NCBI RefSeq assembly: GCF_000407145.1
Contig: NZ_KE136473.1
Coordinates: 124,001-188,000 of the forward strand
Direction: 5' to 3'
DNA: 64,000 nt
Origin: Enterococcus caccae ATCC BAA-1240
Lineage (GTDB): Bacteria; Bacillota; Bacilli; Lactobacillales; Enterococcaceae
In this document: one piece after another, positions 46,044-55,247 of the stretch
Layout: each line of letters starts with the position of its first letter
How positions within the stretch are numbered: the first letter of the stretch is position 1
Program-made: the position numbers and the translations under genes
Notes under the pieces: model-generated
Databases searched by the model: none
What the model saw: the letters and a program-made list of their open reading frames with translations, nothing else
Told to the model about the DNA's origin: nothing

Positions 46044-47402
46044 TTATTTAAATATCAGATGTGTCGTGATCCAAGGTGCTGCGTAGAGAATCATGAACTG
46101 AACGCCATAATTTACGCCCATCTTATTAAGAGTACCACAAACGATTCCTACGAGCAAAACACCAAAAATATTGATCAAACCAGCATCCATATAAGCTAGT
46201 AATAAAATAAACCCGATAAATAATCCTAAAATTGCTTCATGAGGAATCTTTTTCAAAACGAAAGCTGTCATCTGACGAGCATATTTCATCGCAATGAAGT
46301 ATGTAATAGCTGAAGCCAAGATCCCCGCAAAAAGAATCGCCAAAACAAATTCTCCTCTACTTAATAAATGATGGAGGTTATGTTCTAAGGTAAAAACAGG
46401 CGGAGCATTGAATAAAGCATTGGCAGGTCCAACCGCCACTGGTGACAAAGGAATGCCCAAAGCAATCAGCGGGATGATCACGCCAGAAAGATAGGTTGCA
46501 TGTGATAAAGCACTCATTGAGGTGATTGCCATACTTGCTTTCTTTACAGGATCTTTTTCCTTATTTGCTACTGCTTCACCAAATAAAATCGTCAAGCCGA
46601 CTGGGCTTAAAAAAAAGAGGAAGTTTGAAAGTAGGGAAACAATAATACTTGTACTCGCTTCTTTTTTCGTTATTGTTTGGAATGGATGAAGTGAAGCTTG
46701 GTGTTCATCGGATTTGCTTAGTTTGATCTGTTTTTTTTCATGTCGTGGCAGAGCATCTCGTTGTTGTTTATTTAATAGACCTAATAAAGCAACAAGCAAA
46801 GGACCGATCGTGATGCCTAAGAAGAAAGAGACCGTTACTGTTTTTTCTTTAGGCACAACGCCGATACCCCAGTAAAGATAACGTAAACCTTGGAATAGTA
46901 AACCCAAGGGGATAATGCTGATCAAAGCTAATAGTTTATTTTTTCCAATCAACGATAAAAAAATCGCACCAAAAACAAATAGTAATGGCGCATAGGCTTT
47001 CACGGAATCGGAAAAAGGCGCTAAAATATTTGCTAAAAGTAAACTTACAGGTATAGCAACGGCAGTTCCAATAATCGAACCTGTTGCCATTTTTTTGATG
47101 CTCGTTGCAGCTAAGCCACGTTCTTTTAAATATAAGGCATGTTCGATCATCGGTGTGGACATGACACCACCTGGTAATCCAACTAATGCAGTGGGAATAG
47201 CATTCATCAAATTTAAAGTCGTAATTGCGGAGATAAAGAACGTTAACACCACAATTGGTTGAACACCAGCTAAAACGACTGCTAAAGTAACAGGCATTAA
47301 AACAGAGGTTTCATCTGTTCCTGGTACAAAGCCGATAAATGTATATAAAACAATCGCACCAATCACAGCTAACAACATTTGAAAGAGTAATCCAATATCC
47401 AT
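46044..47402 (-). CDS. TctA-family (tripartite tricarboxylate transporter type) permease
   Basis: 452 residues with about eleven hydrophobic helices. The N-terminal region PTALVGLPGGVMSTPMIEHALYLK recalls the TctA signature, where a GxPG loop is followed by a basic KxxG element. TctA permeases move carboxylates with a periplasmic receptor (TctC) and a small subunit (TctB). Here a 75-residue two-helix protein precedes it, but no TctC is nearby. It runs straight into mvaK1 (17-nt gap), so it is probably co-transcribed with the mevalonate genes. A carboxylated isoprenoid precursor such as mevalonate is a reasonable but unproven cargo. Confidence 0.75.
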   Translation of the reverse strand: MDIGLLFQMLLAVIGAIVLYTFIGFVPGTDETSVLMPVTLAVVLAGVQPIVVLTFFISAITTLNLMNAIPTALVGLPGGVMSTPMIEHALYLKERGLAATSIKKMATGSIIGTAVAIPVSLLLANILAPFSDSVKAYAPLLFVFGAIFLSLIGKNKLLALISIIPLGLLFQGLRYLYWGIGVVPKEKTVTVSFFLGITIGPLLVALLGLLNKQQRDALPRHEKKQIKLSKSDEHQASLHPFQTITKKEASTSIIVSLLSNFLFFLSPVGLTILFGEAVANKEKDPVKKASMAITSMSALSHATYLSGVIIPLIALGIPLSPVAVGPANALFNAPPVFTLEHNLHHLLSRGEFVLAILFAGILASAITYFIAMKYARQMTAFVLKKIPHEAILGLFIGFILLLAYMDAGLINIFGVLLVGIVCGTLNKMGVNYGVQFMILYAAPWITTHLIFK

Positions 47403-47629
47403 TAGTCGTCGTCCTCCATGATCACATTTCGTTTTGGTTTAATTAAAAAGGTACTAATAATGAAACCCAAAACAGCACCACCTAAGCCAAAAAATAGTTG
47501 TTTCGTTGTATTTTGTGCAGGTGCTAAAAAGAAACTTCCCATCGTTGTCACACTGCAAATAACAATTGCTATGACCAAATCTTTCAAATCTACTAAGTCA
47601 CCCCAAAGCGCAATCAAATTCTTTTTCAT
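47402..47629 (-). CDS. small two-helix membrane protein, partner of the TctA-like permease
   Basis: 75 residues with helices at about 17-36 and 46-63 and an acidic end (VIMEDDD). Its stop codon overlaps the start of the TctA-like gene. A two-helix protein in this place would correspond to a reduced TctB subunit (normally four helices). This is inferred from gene order, since the sequence itself is not diagnostic. RBS GGGGGATTTTAA lies before the ATG. Confidence 0.65.
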   Translation of the reverse strand: MKKNLIALWGDLVDLKDLVIAIVICSVTTMGSFFLAPAQNTTKQLFFGLGGAVLGFIISTFLIKPKRNVIMEDDD

Positions 47630-47761
47630 TTAAAATCCCCCTAATTGACTAAGTGAGAACAATTATCAAGCTACAATAGTGTACCAAAAAAGTAAATGAA
47701 GTAAAATGTTTAGATTCTGTTTAATAAAAAAATTAACTTCTTATTAATAATTTTTGCAAGA

Positions 47762-47812
47762 AAAAAAGAACGATCGGCACACGCAACAAGTGCTGCTTCG
47801 AAGGTTCTCTCA
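47762..47812 (-). terminator. terminator of the pentapeptide-protein gene
   Basis: On the minus strand AGAACCTTCGAAGCAGCAC can fold with GTGTGCCGATCGTTCT and is followed by TTTTTTT. Confidence 0.7.
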
Positions 47813-47820
47813 TTTATTCC

Positions 47821-48456
47821 TTATTCATCAATCACTAAACCGAGTCCTGCTGCAATCGTGATTGCTTGTTCTTGGGTTACTTTCAACCCTTTAAGCAATT
47901 CTTGGGAGAGAGCAATTTTTTCAAAAGTATTCTTCGTTAAGTCTAAACTTGCCAATTTTGTATGGAACCAATTACTACCAGTTAAGGAACAGCTTTCCAA
48001 CGAAAGGTTATTCCAAGTAACTTCAACAAATTCAGTATCATTTAAGCTTGTGTGTTGAAAGTGTACAACTTTTTGATTTGTTGAGCTAAAGGAGGAATAG
48101 TCGGCCAAACAATCTTCAAAGAGACAATCTCGCAAGTAGCTTTCAGCAAAATTTGTTCCAGTCAACTTACATTGACGAAAATGAACTTGATGGAAACTAG
48201 CCCCAATCCATTCTGTATTGGAAAGATCACAATGATCAAAAATCACATTACTACAGTCAAAACGCTCTAAATGATTTCGATTCATTGTGATTTTTTCAAA
48301 CTTGCATTCTCTAAAAACTAAATTTCGTATATCTTGATAGCTAAGATCTTGATCCTTTAATACGAAACCTTCTATAATGATTTCATCATCTAGTGAAATA
48401 AAATCAGTCTCTGTTAGCTTAGGTAATAAGGGAGCAATAGGCTTTTTGATTTTCAT
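47821..48456 (-). CDS. pentapeptide-repeat protein
   Basis: About 211 residues from ATG 48456 (GGAGGG 8 nt upstream; the longer frame begins inside that site). The body is built of A(D/N)LXX-type five-residue repeats: FDCSNVIFDHCDLSNTEWIG, HFRQCKLTGTNFAESYLRDC, SLESCSLTGSNWFHTKLASL. These form a right-handed quadrilateral beta helix. Some members mimic DNA and protect gyrase, but nothing here proves that. The role is unknown. Confidence 0.85.
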   Translation of the reverse strand: MKIKKPIAPLLPKLTETDFISLDDEIIIEGFVLKDQDLSYQDIRNLVFRECKFEKITMNRNHLERFDCSNVIFDHCDLSNTEWIGASFHQVHFRQCKLTGTNFAESYLRDCLFEDCLADYSSFSSTNQKVVHFQHTSLNDTEFVEVTWNNLSLESCSLTGSNWFHTKLASLDLTKNTFEKIALSQELLKGLKVTQEQAITIAAGLGLVIDE

Positions 48457-48495
48457 AGATAAACCCTCCACGATTATAGGACAGACTAGCCGCCA

Positions 48496-49554
48496 TTATT
48501 CTATTTCTTTATCCAAATTCTCATTCAATTGATAAGCGCGATTATAAAATTTCAAGCAAGTCGTCAATACAAAAGCGCCTAAAAGCCCCAAAAGACTCCC
48601 TAAGACGATACCGATCAACCGATAATTCAACAAACTTACCAAATATTGATGACGAGCTAAATTCGCTAATAATAAAGACATTGGTGTTGTGAAAAAATTG
48701 GCGATCGTATAATTTCGTTTGATGAAGAACTCCACGGTCAAAAAGAAAAAGCAGATCAGAAAAATGGTTTCCAGAGAAGTAAATGTAATACTCAATAAAA
48801 GCGCAGCAATCAACAATCCAATCATGGTACCTAAGATTCGCTGTATATTACGATGCATAACTGCTCGTAAATTGTCACCTTGCAAAACAGCAGCACAAGA
48901 AACAATCATCCAATAAGCATTGGTCAAATGTAGTGATTGGCTGATATACGTTGCTAAAAATAAAATAGCAGCATAGTGCAGAGCGTCAAGAAGTGCCGCA
49001 GGATCTGTATAAAGTCGTTCCTGTAAAGATATTTTTTTTTGCGGTACTGGAGATTCACCTTCAATAAAGTATAAGATGACAGCCACTACAAGTGACGTTA
49101 GAACACCTAATAAAACATAGCTCATCATGACGGGAACTTTGTCCAAAGGAATTTTAGTTCCACTGCCCATAGCTGTTACCATGACAATAAAAAAAGCCCC
49201 TGGCTTAGCTATCCTGTATAACCTAAAAATAATTCGAGCACTAAAGCTGATCAAAGCAATCACAATTGGAATCAACCATGGAATATGGGTGCTAAGAACA
49301 CCAACGAGATTTCCAAAAAGTAAAAAAGCACCGACTGAACTTAAAAGGGTCAACAACTCCTTCAACGGAAGCGTTTGATAATAAAGAAAAGTAAAAATCC
49401 CTAGAGAACCAAAACTGCCAATCAATAAATTATTAGAGAAATAACCAATGAATAATGGCACTGCCATACAAATCCCCGCACCAATCAGGCGAAAAGGTGC
49501 TTTTTGAGGCTTATGAAATGTAGTTAATTCTTTGAAAAAAGATGAACGATGCAT
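48496..49554 (-). CDS. FUSC-type membrane protein (aromatic-acid exporter-like)
   Basis: About 352 residues from the ATG of MHRSSFFKELTTF (AAGGAG 8 nt upstream), with two blocks of membrane helices. The second block has NAYWMIVSCAAVLQGDNLRA and HRNIQRILGTMIGLLIAALL, the signature of fusaric-acid-resistance/YccS-type proteins. A polar loop (about 180-210) separates the blocks. It probably exports organic acids or other toxic solutes, with no direct evidence for a substrate. Confidence 0.8.
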   Translation of the reverse strand: MHRSSFFKELTTFHKPQKAPFRLIGAGICMAVPLFIGYFSNNLLIGSFGSLGIFTFLYYQTLPLKELLTLLSSVGAFLLFGNLVGVLSTHIPWLIPIVIALISFSARIIFRLYRIAKPGAFFIVMVTAMGSGTKIPLDKVPVMMSYVLLGVLTSLVVAVILYFIEGESPVPQKKISLQERLYTDPAALLDALHYAAILFLATYISQSLHLTNAYWMIVSCAAVLQGDNLRAVMHRNIQRILGTMIGLLIAALLLSITFTSLETIFLICFFFLTVEFFIKRNYTIANFFTTPMSLLLANLARHQYLVSLLNYRLIGIVLGSLLGLLGAFVLTTCLKFYNRAYQLNENLDKEIE

Positions 49555-49725
49555 CTGATCACTCCTTTTTAATAATATGAAATGGGACAAATCGTTTTCA
49601 ACTCACCTGTTGGAAACCGTCAAGTAAAAGAGCCCTGTTTGCGACTGTCAAATTATTTTTTCTTCTATATACTAATCTAACATATTTTTTTATAAGAAGA
49701 CAATCGCTTTTTACCCAATATAGCC

Positions 49726-49828
49726 TTTTGGAAAAAGAAAACCTCTGATGGTATAAAAAGTTTTCCCATCGTGTTTTCCTGTTTTTCAGTTAGAACGGAC
49801 TAAGCCTATTCAGCTTTCTATGGCTATT
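49726..49828. repeat. structured repeat element upstream of oppA (related to 56.3-56.7 kb repeats)
   Basis: TTGGAAAAAGAAAA, a small stem (GATGG / CCATC around TATAAAAAG), TTTTCCTGTTTTTCAGT and AAGCCTATTCAGCTTTCTAT line up with the tandem units between oppF and the TnpB-like gene (GGAAAAAAGATAAAA, TTTTCCTATTTTTCAGT, GAGCCCGCTCAGCTTTTTAT). It is non-coding. The rest of the gap 49555-50002 holds the oppA promoter. Confidence 0.7.
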
Positions 49829-49896
49829 TCTAAGAAATCACTTCTAAGGAAGATAAAATTTAATGATGCGAGTATTAAGAAAGAATAAGATTATTC

Positions 49897-49925
49897 TTGA
49901 TTTTTTAATTTAAAAATTGTAAACT
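49897..49925 (+). promoter_or_regulatory. oppA promoter
   Basis: TTGATT (49897-49902), 17-bp spacer, TAAACT (49920-49925), with a leader of about 70 nt to the oppA ATG. The spacer contains TTTAA twice, a plausible target-adjacent motif for a TnpB-derived repressor. Confidence 0.7.
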
Positions 49926-50002
49926 ATACCTCAGTACAATAAATAATTATTAAATTCTGATTTTTCAGAAAATACTCAGGGTCTTTTAGGGAGGAAAAAA
50001 GA

Positions 50003-51679
50003 ATGAAGTTAAAGAAATCATTTGCTTTTGGATTCATCACTTTATTTAGTTTAACACTCGCAGCGTGCGGTAATGGCGGTGGAAATACAGACGATTCAGG
50101 CAGCTCAAAAAAGGCTGATGGCAAAGCAAGCGGAGAACAAATTTTCCGTATTAATGAACAACAAGAAATGCCAAGTGCTGATCCATCATTAGCAACTGAT
50201 GAGGTTAGTTTTACAGCTTTGAATAATGTTTATGAAGGAATTTACCGTTTAGATGAAAAAAATAAACCACAACCAGCTGGTGCTGCTGAAAAAGCAGAAA
50301 TGAGTGAAGATGGTCTTGTTTACAAAATCAAGTTAAACGAAGATGCTAAATGGTCTGACGGAAAACCTGTAAAAGCAGAAGATTATGTTTATGGATGGCA
50401 ACGTACCGTTGATCCTGCAACAGCTTCAGAATATGCTTCCCTTTACAGTGCTGTTAAAAATGGTCAAGACATCATGGATGGCAAGAAAGACAAATCTGAA
50501 TTAGGAATCAAAGCAGTTGGTGATTATGAATTAGAAGTCACTTTAGAGCAAGTAACACCGTTCATGGATTACTTATTTGCATTCCCTTCATTCTTCCCAC
50601 AAAGAAAAGACGTTGTGGAAAAATATGGTGCTAAATTTGCGGCAAACAGCGAAAATGCAGTATATAATGGGCCGTTTACTTTAGCCGATTTTGACGGACC
50701 AGGAACGGATACAGAATGGTCTCTTAAAAAGAATAAAGACTATTGGGATAACAAGACTGTTAAATTAGACGAAGTTAAAGTAAGTGTTGTGAAAGAAGCG
50801 CCTACATCATTGAATCTTTTCCAAGATGGTCAAGTAGATGAAGTGGTATTAAGTGGCGAGCTAGCACAACAAATGGCGAGTGACCCAGAATTCGTTATTG
50901 AAAAAGAAGCATCAACTCAATATATGGAATTAAATCAACGTGAGGCAAATTCACCATTTAAAAATGAAAACCTAAGAAAAGCAATTTCGTATTCAATCGA
51001 TCGCAAATCATTAGTTGATTCAATCTTAGGAGATGGTTCAATAGAACCAAAAGGTCTTGTTCCAGCAGATATGTCAACAAGTCCTAAAGGAGATAAAGAT
51101 TTTGCTGATGAAGCAGGAAATGTGATTGCACATGACGAGAAAAAAGCAAAAGAGTATTGGGAAAAAGCGAAAAAAGAATTGGGTATCACTAAGCTAGATA
51201 TGGACATTCTTTCTTCAGATACAGATTCTTCTAAGAAAACAGTTGAGTATCTACAAGGCGCTATTCAATCTACATTAGATGGTGTAAAAGTTACTGTTAG
51301 TCCCGTACCATTTGCTGTTCGTTTAGATCGTTCAAACAAAGGCGACTTTACAACAACAATCGGCGGTTGGGGAGCAGACTATGCTGATCCAAGTAGTTTC
51401 TTGAATCTATTTGAAACAGGAAATTCGTATAACCGTGGTCACTATAGTAGCCCTGAATACGATAAAAATGTTAAAGCAGCAGCGACAACAAATGCCAATG
51501 ATCCTGAAAAACGTTGGGATAATATGATCGATGCTGAAAAGGTTATTATGGATGATATGGGTGTTGTTCCACTTTACCAAAGAGCTCAAGCTCGTATGCG
51601 TTCAGAAAAAGTTAAAGGGATTGCATTCCACCCAGCTGGACCAAAATTTGATTACAAATGGGCTTATATCTCAGAATAA
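50003..51679 (+). CDS. oppA: oligopeptide ABC transporter substrate-binding lipoprotein OppA
   Basis: 558 residues. The lipoprotein signal has the lipobox LAAC (Cys about 22), followed by a Gly/Ser linker. The SBP_bac_5 domain shows EGIYRLDEKNKPQPAGA, YKIKLNEDAKWSDGKPVKAE (typical family signature), YGWQRTVDPATASEYASLY and LRKAISYSIDRKSLVD. It captures peptides (possibly including pheromones) for OppBCDF. RBS GGGAGG is 9 nt before ATG. It is separated from oppB by a terminator and an antisense gene, so it can be expressed in excess. Confidence 0.96.
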   Translation: MKLKKSFAFGFITLFSLTLAACGNGGGNTDDSGSSKKADGKASGEQIFRINEQQEMPSADPSLATDEVSFTALNNVYEGIYRLDEKNKPQPAGAAEKAEMSEDGLVYKIKLNEDAKWSDGKPVKAEDYVYGWQRTVDPATASEYASLYSAVKNGQDIMDGKKDKSELGIKAVGDYELEVTLEQVTPFMDYLFAFPSFFPQRKDVVEKYGAKFAANSENAVYNGPFTLADFDGPGTDTEWSLKKNKDYWDNKTVKLDEVKVSVVKEAPTSLNLFQDGQVDEVVLSGELAQQMASDPEFVIEKEASTQYMELNQREANSPFKNENLRKAISYSIDRKSLVDSILGDGSIEPKGLVPADMSTSPKGDKDFADEAGNVIAHDEKKAKEYWEKAKKELGITKLDMDILSSDTDSSKKTVEYLQGAIQSTLDGVKVTVSPVPFAVRLDRSNKGDFTTTIGGWGADYADPSSFLNLFETGNSYNRGHYSSPEYDKNVKAAATTNANDPEKRWDNMIDAEKVIMDDMGVVPLYQRAQARMRSEKVKGIAFHPAGPKFDYKWAYISE

Positions 51680-51696
51680 TCGAAATGGATAGTCAA

Positions 51697-51753
51697 TAGC
51701 AAAAAGGACCTTTGCCCTCTTTGAATAAAAAGGCAACGGTCCTCTTGCTATCT
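51697..51753. terminator. bidirectional terminator between oppA and the antisense gene
   Basis: TAGCAAAAAGGACC and GGTCCTCTTGCTA with inner TTGCC/GGCAA form a long imperfect stem at the convergent ends of oppA (+) and the DUF3899-like gene (-). Confidence 0.8.
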
Positions 51754-51757
51754 TTGC

Positions 51758-52105
51758 TCATAAAAAGTAAAATAATAAAGAAACAATAGCGACAATCAGT
51801 AAAATACCCCCAGTTTCAAGCCAGTAAAGCTGATGAGCTTTGCCGATTTCTGAAAATGGGATGAATTCTTTCGGTTCATTTTTCTTTTTAAAGCGAAAAT
51901 GCATTTTCATAAAACGTTGGAAATTATCAAAAAAACCTGAGGACATAATCCATAAGGCTAGACCGATAATCAGAAAGAATAATGAAACAATGAAGAAGGT
52001 ATCAGATACAGAACGGATAGTTAGTGATTGATTTATCACTAGGTAAGTGAAAATACCGATGCTTGAGACCGCTGAGGTAATCAAGGGCCATTTAAAGTTT
52101 TTCAT
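51758..52105 (-). CDS. DUF3899-like membrane protein
   Basis: 115 residues with three hydrophobic helices (about 8-24, 36-54 and 96-114) and a charged central loop FMKMHFRFKKKNEPKEF. The family is small membrane proteins of Firmicutes with no known role. It is encoded antisense in the gap between oppA and oppB and shares a terminator region with oppA. RBS AAGGATGAG precedes its ATG on the minus strand. Confidence 0.75.
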   Translation of the reverse strand: MKNFKWPLITSAVSSIGIFTYLVINQSLTIRSVSDTFFIVSLFFLIIGLALWIMSSGFFDNFQRFMKMHFRFKKKNEPKEFIPFSEIGKAHQLYWLETGGILLIVAIVSLLFYFL

Positions 52106-52186
52106 GTGCTCATCCTTACTTAATTTTCTATCCTTACTTTATCGAAAAAAGCTGATGAAGTCAAAATAATCTCGGAGGTGTCATTC

Positions 52187-53128
52187 TTGAACAGTTTTGG
52201 AAAATATTTTCTTAAACGGGTCTTCTTTATGATCATCACATTGTGGTTGATCGCAACGATTACGTTTTTCTTAATGCAATTATTACCAGGTACTCCTTAT
52301 ACCAACCAAGAAAAACTTAGTCCAGAAACAATTGCTATGTTGAATAAGCAATCTGGTTTAGATAAACCCGTGATCGTTCAATATGGAATTTACTTAAAAA
52401 ATCTGCTAGTTGGTGACTTTGGTATTTCATTCCAATTCAAAAATCAACCAGTAGCAAAACTTTTGGCAGGTCGTATTGGACCGTCAGTTCAATTAGGGGC
52501 GCAAGCCATTATCTTTGGTACACTAGTCGGTATTTTACTAGGAATCATTGCAGCGATGCGCCAAAATACATGGGTAGATACATTAGCGACATTAATGGCA
52601 ATTTTAGGACGTTCAATTCCTAACTTCGTCTTTGCCGTATTGTTACAGTATATCTTTGCCATGAAATTAAAAGTATTACCAATCGCAATGTGGAATGGTT
52701 TTGCTTATACGATTCTACCAACGATTGCTCTGGCGATGAGTCCGATGGCCGATTCTGCCAGGTTTATACGAACCGAGATGGTTGAAGTTTTACATAGTGA
52801 CTATGTAGAGTTAGCTCGTGCCAAAGGTTTGAGTCGTTGGCAAGTGGCTGTGAGACACGGACTTAGAAACAGTTTGATTCCTTTGATCACATTACTCGGC
52901 CCATTAGCTGTTGGGTTGATGACAGGATCTTTAGTTGTTGAAAATATTTTTGCTATCCCAGGTATTGGAGAACAGTTTGTAAAATCAATTATGACGAATG
53001 ACTATCCAACAATCATGGCTGTAACGATTTTATATTCTGCTTTACTAGTATTTGTTATTTTGATCGTTGATTTACTTTATGGATTGATCGATCCAAGAAT
53101 TCGTGTTTCAGGAGGTGCCAAAGGTTAA
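52187..53128 (+). CDS. oppB: oligopeptide ABC transporter permease OppB
   Basis: About 313 residues with six helices. The N-terminus FGKYFLKRVFFMIITLW and the EAA loop EVLHSDYVELARAKGLSRWQ are typical of DppB/OppB. TTG at 52187 is taken as start because GGAGG (52174-52178) is 8 nt upstream; the GTG at 52178 lies inside that site. It overlaps oppC by one base. Confidence 0.94.
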   Translation: MNSFGKYFLKRVFFMIITLWLIATITFFLMQLLPGTPYTNQEKLSPETIAMLNKQSGLDKPVIVQYGIYLKNLLVGDFGISFQFKNQPVAKLLAGRIGPSVQLGAQAIIFGTLVGILLGIIAAMRQNTWVDTLATLMAILGRSIPNFVFAVLLQYIFAMKLKVLPIAMWNGFAYTILPTIALAMSPMADSARFIRTEMVEVLHSDYVELARAKGLSRWQVAVRHGLRNSLIPLITLLGPLAVGLMTGSLVVENIFAIPGIGEQFVKSIMTNDYPTIMAVTILYSALLVFVILIVDLLYGLIDPRIRVSGGAKG

Positions 53129-54180
53129 TGGAAACAGTTGACTTAAACAATGTCCCAGATAAAATCAAAGAAATACCTGCAAAAGAATTCCAACCTTTGG
53201 ATACATCAACAACCAAGGAACGTGAACGAATTGCAACACCGTCATTGAGTTTTTTACAAGATTCTTGGCGTCGTTTGAAAAAGAATAAAGCTGCTGTGAT
53301 TTCTTTGATTTTACTCGGAATCATCATCTTTATTTCGATTATCACTATTTGGGTCTCACCTCATGACCCAACACAACAAAATGTAGCATACATCAACTTA
53401 CCACCGCGTATTCCATTTTTAGATAGTATCAATGGATTTAACGGTACAGCTAACGTTGCTGGTAAAATGGTAGACAAATACGCCCAAGCCAATGTTCCTG
53501 ATAATGTAAACTTTTATCTTGGAACTGATGGACTAGGTCGTGATGTATTAAGTCGCTTATTCATGGGAACGCGTATCTCATTATTGATCGCATTTATCGC
53601 AGCTTTACTTGATATTACGATCGGTGTAACATACGGTTTGATTTCAGGACTATTAGGTGGACGTGTGGATACAGTGATGCAACGTATCTTGGAAGTTCTT
53701 TCTGGAATTCCTAACCTTGTTGTCATGATCTTAATGCTAACTGTTTTTGATCCAGGTATTTTGTCAATCGTATTAGCGATGGTGATTACTAACTGGATTT
53801 CAATGGCCAGAATTGTTCGGGCTCAAACGTTGAAACTAAAAGATCAAGAATTTGTTTTAGCTGCCCAAACATTAGGGGAATCTCGTTTGAAGATTGCCGT
53901 AAAACATATTTTACCGAATATTTCGAGTGTGATCATTGTTCAAATGATGTTCAGTATCCCATCAGCAATTTTCTTCGAAGCGTTTCTAAGTTTCATTGGT
54001 TTAGGATTAAGACCGCCGACCGCTTCACTTGGAACATTATTAAATGAAGGATATAAAACGTTCCGCTTCCTTCCATATTTGATGTGGATTCCTGCCGTAA
54101 CACTGTCAGTCGTAATGATTTGTTTCAACTTGTTAGCTGACGGACTACGTGATGCCTTCGATCCTAAGATGAAAGAGTAG
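53128..54180 (+). CDS. oppC: oligopeptide ABC transporter permease OppC
   Basis: 350 residues. A long N-terminal cytoplasmic part (about 1-45) is followed by a first helix, an extracytoplasmic loop, and the permease domain with YLGTDGLGRDVLSRLFMGTR and the EAA-type loop QEFVLAAQTLGESRLKIAVK. It pairs with OppB to form the pore. ATG 53128 overlaps the oppB TAA, showing coupling. Confidence 0.95.
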   Translation: METVDLNNVPDKIKEIPAKEFQPLDTSTTKERERIATPSLSFLQDSWRRLKKNKAAVISLILLGIIIFISIITIWVSPHDPTQQNVAYINLPPRIPFLDSINGFNGTANVAGKMVDKYAQANVPDNVNFYLGTDGLGRDVLSRLFMGTRISLLIAFIAALLDITIGVTYGLISGLLGGRVDTVMQRILEVLSGIPNLVVMILMLTVFDPGILSIVLAMVITNWISMARIVRAQTLKLKDQEFVLAAQTLGESRLKIAVKHILPNISSVIIVQMMFSIPSAIFFEAFLSFIGLGLRPPTASLGTLLNEGYKTFRFLPYLMWIPAVTLSVVMICFNLLADGLRDAFDPKMKE

Positions 54181-54185
54181 AGTGA

Positions 54186-55247
54186 ATGACTATGGAAAAA
54201 GTATTAGAAGTAAAAGACTTACAGATTTCTTTTGATACGTTTGCTGGAAAAGTAAATGCTATTCGTGGCGTTAGCTTTGAGCTGTTCAAAGGGGAAACAC
54301 TTGCGATCGTAGGAGAGTCTGGTAGTGGTAAATCAGTGACTACTAGAAGTATCATGCGATTATTGAGCAGTAATGCAAACATCGATAATGGAGAAATCCT
54401 GTTTAAAGGTGAAGATATCGTACACAAAACGGAAAAACAAATGCAAACCATTCGTGGAAAAGAAATTGCAATGATTTTCCAAGACCCAATGACATCATTG
54501 GACCCAACAATGCCGATTGGCAAGCAAGTTGCGGAATCGTTAATCAAACACAATAAAGTCTCTAAAAAAGAAGGCTTGGATCAAGCGTTAGAATTATTGA
54601 AATTAGTAGGGATTCCAAACGCTGAAAAACGTTTGAAAAATTACCCTCACCAATTTTCAGGTGGACAACGTCAACGTATCGTGATTGCGATTGCTTTGAT
54701 CTGTTACCCAGAAGTTCTGATTGCCGATGAACCAACAACCGCTTTGGATGTTACGATCCAAGCGCAAATTTTAGAACTATTGAAAGATTTACAACAAAAA
54801 ATCAGCACATCGATCATCTTTATCACCCATGATCTAGGTGTGGTAGCAAACGTGGCTGACCGTGTAGCGGTAATGTACGGTGGACGTTTAGTTGAAGTGG
54901 GAACATCAGAAGAAATCTTCTACAATCCACAACATCCATACACATGGGGCTTATTAGGCTCAATGCCGACAATGGAAGGAACAGAAGATAAGCTATACGC
55001 GATTCCTGGTTCACCTCCCGATTTGTTAGATCCACCAAAAGGAGATGCTTTCTATCCGCGTAATGAATTTGCGATGAAGATCGATGCAGAAGAAGCACCA
55101 CCGTATTTTGAAGTATCACCAACTCATAAAGCTGCAACGTGGTTATTAGCACCGCAAGCACCAAAAATCACTCCTCCAGCTGAGATTGTAAGACGTTGGG
55201 CGATTTACGCTGAGCGCCATAATACGACTGCAGGAGGCGTTAAATAA
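54186..55247 (+). CDS. oppD: oligopeptide ABC transporter ATPase OppD
   Basis: 353 residues: Walker [14 protein letters not shown]-loop FQDPMTSLDP, signature [15 protein letters not shown], Walker B VLIADEPTTALD and switch His THDLGVV. The C-terminal Opp/Dpp extension (PGSPPDLLDPPKGDAFYPRN) lacks the cysteines that bind the iron-sulfur cluster in some homologues. It overlaps oppF by the ATGA arrangement (TAATGA). Confidence 0.96.
   Translation: MTMEKVLEVKDLQISFDTFAGKVNAIRGVSFELFKGETLAIVGESGSGKSVTTRSIMRLLSSNANIDNGEILFKGEDIVHKTEKQMQTIRGKEIAMIFQDPMTSLDPTMPIGKQVAESLIKHNKVSKKEGLDQALELLKLVGIPNAEKRLKNYPHQFSGGQRQRIVIAIALICYPEVLIADEPTTALDVTIQAQILELLKDLQQKISTSIIFITHDLGVVANVADRVAVMYGGRLVEVGTSEEIFYNPQHPYTWGLLGSMPTMEGTEDKLYAIPGSPPDLLDPPKGDAFYPRNEFAMKIDAEEAPPYFEVSPTHKAATWLLAPQAPKITPPAEIVRRWAIYAERHNTTAGGVK

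Noticed and set aside
49591-50002. Guide match between the tldR 3' region and the oppA promoter (TAATTATT and AGTACAATAA shared words)
   Set aside because: The matches are 8-10 nt, AT-rich, partly promoter-like, and expected by chance in these lengths.
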